DNA of 64,000 nt from Escallonia rubra (taxonomy: Eukaryota; Streptophyta; Magnoliopsida; Escalloniales; Escalloniaceae). Made by a program: the position numbers and the translations under genes. The DNA lies in NCBI GenBank assembly GCA_033065855.1, contig JAVXUO010002979.1, forward strand, positions 1 through 64,000, written 5' to 3'. Under the pieces are notes generated by a model. It ran no database searches and had not been told where the DNA came from. It was given only the letters and a program-made list of their open reading frames with translations. Positions 58,092 to 64,000 of this stretch are shown here, one piece after another; the stretch's first letter is position 1; the number at the start of each line of letters is the position of its first letter.

Positions 58092-58457
58092 ATGGCTAAA
58101 AGTTCTCTTTCCTTGATTCTGCTTCACCTTGTGCTTCTTCCTTCAGTTCAAGGATGGAAGAGATCCAAATCTGTATGTCCAACGTACTTCTACTGCAACG
58201 GCATCGGCTCTCTCACCTTTCCCTTTCACAACACCACTGATCCGCAGTGCGGCCGGTGCATGTTAAACTGCAACGGACCAGTACCAAAAATTCAGCTCAA
58301 AGACAAGGAGCGATGGTACGATGTTGTACGCATTTCGCAGCCTGATAGCACCGTCGTAATTCGTTATCAAGTGTTCCAGGATCACCTGAATAGCCAGTAT
58401 CTAGATGATAGGTACGAGTATCAGTCATGTGCATATGCCGCGGAAGGTACTGGCTGA
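58092..58457 (+). pseudogene. LRK10-like ectodomain exon with 435-bp in-frame deletion
   Basis: Open for 121 codons: signal peptide (MAKSSLSLILLHLVLLPSVQ), then the N-terminal GUB_WAK part (CGRCMLNCNGPVPKIQ) to HLNSQ, which is joined to YLDDRYEYQSC from the end of the exon. Compared with the intact gene at 34509-37870, 145 codons (residues ~106-250) are missing. Both edges there carry GCCAA, pointing to a short-homology deletion that kept the frame. The exon-1 donor (GGAAG|GTACTGG, 58446) survives, but no kinase exon follows within 5.5 kb. Unspliced, it would encode a small secreted cysteine-rich protein. Most likely a pseudogene; an expressed decoy-type product is possible but unsupported. 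Confidence 0.8.
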
Positions 58458-59975
58458 TCTTTATATGCTGCTGCTTTTGTACCAACCCTCCATCCAGACT
58501 TTCATTTTGTCTTCATATAAACTCTGATCTTATATGGACTGTCGAATTTATGAAACTTGCTTGACTCTCATGCCTCAGCTGATGAAGTGAAAGGAAAAAA
58601 GAAGTTGAGACCCATCCTAATACCGGGTATTACATCTCTCAACTCAGTTTTATTTGCAACAGGTTTTAAGTTATTATCTACCGTAAAAGTTTAAACTATA
58701 TTAGAATGAATTTTAAGTTATCATTTGCTGTAAAAGAATGAGTTTAAACTATGAAAAATGAGCTCAACAATATGACGATGCTTCATGCTTAACATTCCTC
58801 CTCAACACCAAAAGTGCATAAATAAACTGAGTGGTTACTCTGATACCACGTTAAGTTACTAACTATTCTGATAAAAGCTTAAAGCTAACAAAGAACTATG
58901 CTTAACAGATTATCTTTTAAGATAAAATCTCACTGGTAGGGCAAAATTATTCTCGTTCTTAATGGCTCTAGCATCACTTGCTATATCTCGTTTTTGTTCT
59001 ATGGTCATCTTTTGCTTCTTCGATCACTAAGCTAAAGAAAAATAACAGGTGTCTATCAACTTGTCCACCTTTTGCTACTTTGGAAACTTCTCTAATCTGA
59101 CAATTTGGTTAGATCGTTTAAAGTTAGCTACTTACATCCCAATAGGGAATGGATATGGTAATGATCTAATTAAGGCTGCGACTTTGAGTTGAGTTTTATG
59201 ATTTTAACCAACCCAATCAAAATTTTTTTTTTTTGAATTTTTACCCAACCCAACTCACCTAAATATAAATTGGGTTAGAATGGGTTAAGCTTATATAATA
59301 ATCGGTTATTCGGATTGAGCTTTTAAAACCCATTTGATAAAAGGTCACACTGTTGAATAACTACAAGTATCGCCGGCCGGCACCAGTATCGCCGGTAGCA
59401 GCCACCGCCGGCCACCACTGTCGGCCGTCGCCAACCACCGCGCGCCGTCTGCCACCGCCGGCAGCCACCACCTCAACGGCTACCGCCATCACCGACCACC
59501 ACCATTCCACTTTTTTTTAAAATATAAAACATATTTATTCTAAATTGATTGACCCATTGAAACCCAAAAAAGCTCACTAACCCAACCCAACTCAACCCAA
59601 TTTATTCAATCTTTCTTGGGTTAAAGCTCGTTGGACTTTTTAGGCGTATCGGTTTTTTTGGGTTGGGTAAAAAACCAATCCAACCCATTCAAGTTACACC
59701 ATTAGATCTAATACCTAAATTTTGGTCAATAACTTAAGTGGTGAGTTTCTCATGAAAGGCACATCTGAGCTAAAGGAACAGTAAGGCCGTTTCTCAAGCA
59801 TGCCAGTGTTGGAGAAGAAAGAGTGTTCAAAGCAAAACTGCATAATGAAGGAGCAGCCTATGTCAAACAAGAAAGAACATTTCGTATAGGCTTCTCCACT
59901 TTAGGCATGTCTTTTTCTGACTTAATTATGTCCTTCATTGTCAGAGGAATATAATTTTTTGATGAGTTTACTTGA
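58458..59975 (+). other. remnant of the LRK10-like intron
   Basis: Matches the intron of the gene at 34509-37870 (inverted), in pieces up to about 59975, interrupted by the hAT element at 59171-59704. Family homology ends before any kinase exon. Confidence 0.75.
59171..59704. mobile_element. small hAT element (534 bp)
   Basis: Perfect 8-bp target duplication GATCTAAT at 59163-59170 and 59705-59712. Ends TAAGGCTGCGACTT and AAGTTACACCATTA are imperfect inverted repeats, with ACCCAACCC-type subterminal repeats on both sides. The interior has a GC-rich stretch (59369-59500) of CCGCCGGCC/CCACC repeats. The receptor intron at 36440-36480 shows the uninterrupted site. No transposase. Confidence 0.9.
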
Positions 59976-61027
59976 CTAATGTTACACTCTATATGTTTGA
60001 TAATCTTTTAGGATATGTTTGATAATCTTTTTGTTTTTCGTTTTGATTTTTTAAAAAACAAAAACAAAAATTTAAGATATGATTTTTTTTTTAAAAAAAA
60101 GAGTGAATGTTTGGTACACAAGTTTTTGTTACCGGTTTTTGTTTCAAGAGAGCATTTGTTTTTCCTTTATATTCTCATTTTTTTCCCAATAGATAAAGAA
60201 GTCTTTATTATCACCAACCAAACACCAACACGTCCCAAGTATCACCATGGCCACCACCCGTAGCCACGAACCACCACCCATCATGACCTACCGTCAAAAG
60301 CACATGAAAACTAAGCTACAGATCTGGAGATTAAAGGTGTCGACGGGATATTTGTTAGAAGTAAACTGTGGATAGTCGGGAGTCGTGAGATTGACGGCGG
60401 TGGAAATCAACGATGTCGACGTTGATATTTTGTATTCGGGTGGTGGTCATATATAGTGGTTAAGGCGGCGACAATTGCGGTGGTGGTGCTTGGTGGTCAA
60501 GACGGTGATGGTGGTGTATGGTGATCTAGGCAGCGGCGGAAGTTGTGGTGGTGGCACAGTATATTTGGTGGTGATGATTGGTATCACTGAATTTCTGGTA
60601 TGTTAATTTGTTCTAATAAAAAAAATTGATGTGAAAATAGTTAAGGATGACGATATGAAAATCGTTACGGAGGTTTTGGGGTTGGGTGGTGGCGGCAATG
60701 GTAGATAGAGGCTACCTGTTGTGTTGCAGTGTAGTGGTGGCTATTGAATGATTAAATGGAGTTGGGAAAAACTTTGTCTAGTTTTGCTTCTTATAAAGGT
60801 TGAAAGATGAATCTTAAAATAAAAACAAAAACTGAAAACACCACATTGGAATTTTCAAAAATAGCTCCATTTTAAAAACGGGTTCACAAAACTGAAGGGA
60901 AAAAAACGTAAATTGTCTGTCAAACATATTTTTCTTTTCAGTTATTAAAACTGAACAAAAACTGAAAATAAAAACGCTACCTAAGTGTAGCCACCTACCT
61001 TACGTGTTCCTAAGACTGAGCGATAGC
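59976..61027. other. unclassified, GGT-rich and AT-rich stretches
   Basis: No gene. 60360-60560 is rich in GGTGGT/GGCGGT triplets. The edges near 60010-60070 and 60780-60990 contain loosely complementary motifs (TTTGTTTTTCGTTTTGA versus AACTGAAAATAAAAACG) and 'tgtttgataa'/'tgtcaaaca', so a MITE- or MULE-like element of about 1 kb may lie here. Boundaries could not be fixed. Confidence 0.35.
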
Positions 61028-63008
61028 TAGACCTGGTAAATGGGTTGACCCGTCGCGTACAGATAAAATTCGATCGATTCTGGGTAAAACAGATCGAGTA
61101 AATTTTACCCAAATTTTTTCGGATAATGTGTTTTAATGCCCATATCTTACCCAGGTGGGTCAGGTATTACTCGTAGGTAAATAATTATAATTTTGAATTT
61201 TTTAATCTATACTTTCTTTTGGAGTATTCTTTTCGCCTTCTTTTTTTATTACTACAACTATCACTTGGCAAATTTGTTTTCATTTTTTTTCTTTATCATT
61301 TTGAAATTAGACTAAGGGTGGCATATTCAAGAGGAAAAAGAAAAAGTTAAAAGAGAGGCGGACAAACAGCAAAGCAGCTCCAACCTTGGCCTTGCTAAGG
61401 ATCATCTCAATTCTCAAATCTAACCCAATCATCTCAACTCCAACACAATAAAACACATACATATCTTAAAAATCCAAGAAAATCACCTGAAAATCAATTA
61501 CTAAGTCTGTTTGATAAAACTGAAATTTAAGTGCTGAAAAAGTTAAGCACTGAATTTGTAAAACTGAAAACTTTAAGCGACTGAATTTTTACTGAAAAAT
61601 AAGTTAACCTGTTTGGTAAACCAAAAGCAGATGTCTGAAAATTATTTATTTATAAATTTATTCATTTTACCAAAATTATGCATTTGTTTATGTACTTCAC
61701 AACTTTTTTTGGGGGTTAAAATAGAGGTGGTGGTAGTTGTGGCAATGACGATGGAGTAGCGGTGGTGGTGGCGGTGGCAGCAGCAACAAAAAGGTAGCGA
61801 TAGGCGGTAACATGGCGGTCATGACAGTGGTTGTAATGTGATGGATATTTAGATGATTTTGGTGGAAATGGACGTGGTGACAACGACGACAGTATGGTGA
61901 AGGTGGCATTGTCCTTGTGGTGGTGTCGGTGGCGGTGGTGGTGGTGATAGTGGCTAGGTCGTGATAATTGTGATGGTGGTAGTAAAAGAAAATAATAGTT
62001 GTGGTGGTAGTTGTATTGTGGTGGGGGCAGTGTTGCCAACAAATTAATTGAGCCGACATCGTGGTAGTAATTATTTTTTATGTAAAAATATTTTAATGAC
62101 TTTTAACCATCTCACTTATTAAGTGATCAGCATTAATTAAATCCACCAAGACTTAAAATTTTAGTTTATTTTTAGTAGGAACTAATTTTTTAAGTGATAC
62201 AAGGTTTAGTGTTATCAAACACACTTAATTGAAAACCATTGAAAACTTTAAGTTTTAAGTGCTTAATTGCGTTATCAAACACACCCTAAGTCTAAAGTAG
62301 TAAAAAATTAACCAAAAAAACAAAAAGAGAGTACATATGAACAAAGAATTATCTGGTTTAACAAAAAAATATATTCGCTAGCTCCGCTGCTCCAGCTACA
62401 GAGTTACAACTCTCAAAATCGACTGGAGACCACCATCGGAGCTCACTTTCTCTGGTTGTAACTTTGTAATAACTATATTTCCTGATCGGGGATAATGGTG
62501 ACGGATCTGAGGCGAACCTGTGAGCGAGCGTGAAAGGGACGATGGGCGACGTCGAGTTGATATGTCGGTGGATCTGACTGGTGGGTGAGAATGAGAGTCA
62601 CAGAGAAAGCGAAATTGTGTGTGTGTGTGTGTGTGACGCGGGGGGGGGGGGAGGGAACTGGTGGAGAGAGGGGCGACCCTGATGAGAGAATGAGAGATAA
62701 GAATGAGTGACTGAGAGACACGAGGAGAGAGAGAGAGCCTTGGCAGCAAGGTTGTCTGAGAAAGAGTTCAGAGAGGGAGGGAACTGGTGGAGAGGGGCGG
62801 AGCAGATGAGAGAATGAGAGAGAAGGAAGAGTGAAAATGAAAACCCAAATGTTGTCCGGGTAACCGTATCTGACCCAGACCGGGCCGAAATTTTCGGCTC
62901 AGTTCGAGTATGGGTCTATTTTCGGTGTCCTATATAAGAACCCGTAACCGGATTTTCTGAATGGATTCGGGTAAACCCGCGAGTCCGGGTAAGATTTTGC
63001 CAGTTCTA
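61028..63008. mobile_element. hAT-like element (1981 bp) with a nested MITE
   Basis: Ends TAGACCTGGTAAATGGG at 61028 and AAGATTTTGCCAGTTCTA ending at 63008 match the hAT pattern TAGxxxTGGCAAA; both ends carry repeated GGGTAAAC/TTACCC-type subterminal motifs. Flanking 8-mers GCGATAGC (61020-61027) and GCCATCGC (63009-63016) agree at six of eight bases, consistent with an aged target duplication. No transposase frame. The interior includes the nested element at 61509-62285, GGT repeats at 61720-62040, and (GT)n plus poly-G at 62616-62651. Confidence 0.7.
61509..62285. mobile_element. nested hAT-type MITE (about 777 bp)
   Basis: Flanked by a perfect 8-bp repeat CTAAGTCT at 61501-61508 and 62286-62293. 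Ends GTTTGATAAAACTG and the complement of TTATCAAACACACC form an inverted repeat, and both sides carry TTAAGTGCT/AGCACTTAA-like motifs. The exact terminal bases are uncertain by a few positions. Interior GGT-rich frames (61697-62059, minus strand, His/Pro/Thr-rich) are compositional artefacts. Confidence 0.7.
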
Positions 63009-64000
63009 GCCATCGCTGACCATTTCCGCTTGCATTCACATATGACATATGTATGTATGCCTATTTCAAGCCCCTTGTATCATACACACAACTCTACAAT
63101 GTAACCCCCCTTTGAGTTCTCTGGTTCTCCTTCCTTCTTTCTGTGTTTCTACGCAACAACATTAACACGGGTATTATACATTCCTTCACAAATCTTAACA
63201 TAGTATCAGAGCGTACACGATCCGTCGTTACGCTTCTCTAAACATCGTTTCCGCTTCTTGAATGGCAAGTTAGCAACCCGTTGCCGTCATTTTCTCCATA
63301 ATCACAGATGTAGCTGCTTAGAAATGGCAAACCCATTTCCCACTGTCCAATTGTCTCTTCGAATCAGTGAGAAACACCTCATTCTGTCAATTGCCTTTCA
63401 TCACTGCCCTTCATCTTAGCAGTGAGATACACCTCATTCAGTCAATTGATTTACATTTTTCACCACTGACAGTGTTGAGTAAGTCAGCTCACTGAACTCG
63501 AGCCAATTCACAACCGAGTCGACCCGAATCGACCAGTGACTCAATGATCCAAAGCCCATCAGTGTCTGCTCTTTCTCTACAACGAAAAATGCAATCACGA
63601 TCTCCTCAGCCGTTGCATCTCTTCCATCACATCGCCTCCCTTGCCGGCCTTGACCATCTCGACGCCATCATCGAACCAACGGATACTGCCTCGCCTGCCG
63701 CTGCCGCACCTCACGACCATCGTCGGTGTGAACTGTCGCACGACCTGTGGCTAAGTCTCTATTACCGCCGCCGATCTGGACCTCCTTAGTCTTTGGCATC
63801 CTTACTTGCTAATGTTCCACTTCATCCAACTCCTACCTTGTATTCGTTGAATGAGAAGGGGAGAGAGAGCTTGGACAATAACTGTTCGGGGAGCGAGAGA
63901 CTGAAGAAGGAAGAGAGAGAGAGAAGTCTGGAGACGGGGACAGATGAGAGAAGCAAGAGTATAGTATGCGTACATCTGTACTAGCCTCTTTATGAGTTCT
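63009..64000 (+). mobile_element. probable Copia 5' LTR end, primer site and leader
   Basis: ATCTTAACA at 63192-63200 followed by TAGTATCAGAGC resembles the end of a Copia 5' LTR plus the Met-tRNA primer-binding site (consensus TGGTATCAGAGC). Upstream pyrimidine-rich sequence (63110-63160) fits an LTR R/U5 region. The LTR start was not found. Downstream frames at 63544-63789 and 63793-63984 are open but show no gag features. The element would continue beyond the window. Confidence 0.5.

Noticed and set aside
61697..62059. Minus-strand His/Tyr/Pro-rich frames
   Set aside because: Product of GGT triplet repeats within a MITE, with no conserved domain.
1..64000. tRNA or rRNA genes
   Set aside because: I saw no convincing cloverleaf with A and B boxes and no rRNA-like sequence when reading both strands. 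A tRNA scan could still find a degenerate copy.

Overview
This is a 64 kb piece of plant nuclear DNA, almost certainly from a eudicot. The signs are AT-rich intergenic sequence, GT-AG introns, a cluster of LRK10-like (rust-resistance-kinase type) receptor kinases, and many plant-type transposons (Copia, LINE, CACTA, Mutator-like, hAT, Helitron). The species cannot be named from the sequence. Only two genes look intact. Nearly everything else is a broken relative of those genes or a mobile element, often nested.

Receptor-kinase cluster. The intact genes are at 6931-10335 and 34509-37870, both on the minus strand. Each has an ectodomain exon (signal peptide, GUB_WAK-type cysteine-rich domain) and a second exon encoding one membrane helix and a non-RD Ser/Thr kinase, spliced in phase 1. 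They lie in two copies of one ~5 kb segment (about 5.4-10.6 kb and 32.9-38.9 kb). Broken relatives are: a fused ectodomain-kinase (4398-6085), a kinase joined to a second ectodomain type (13146-14335), ectodomain pieces at 25604-25890, 29046-29660 and 32933-33607, and an ectodomain with a 435-bp in-frame deletion at 58092-58457. A conserved upstream block accompanies the family in five copies.

Mobile elements from left to right: a Helitron end at 12.3 kb; a decayed hAT-type (TTF/MYM1-like) transposase at 17.2-19.4 kb flanked by related minisatellites; a 3.0 kb LTR element with matching 606-bp LTRs (21825-24853); a chimeric Copia with unmatched LTRs (25891-29045); a 5'-truncated Copia (29729-32932) that ends inside a receptor exon; a Copia 3' end whose LTR is split by a 4.0 kb Helitron (38918-44261); LINE fragments; a 3.8 kb CACTA element (47017-50851); a 1.25 kb Mutator-like element (52726-53973); and hAT-like elements at 59171-59704 and 61028-63008, the second with a nested MITE.

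The region 46.8-57.5 kb is a direct tandem duplication of a ~2.4 kb unit. Each copy later received different insertions, so each serves as the empty-site control for the other. This gives exact element ends, target-site duplications and an order of events.

I see no evidence for a wholly new system. The points most worth following are the pattern of conserved kinase with diverged ectodomain in the two intact receptors, the recurrent short-homology deletions that produced chimeric or shortened receptors, and the clean empty-site pairs.
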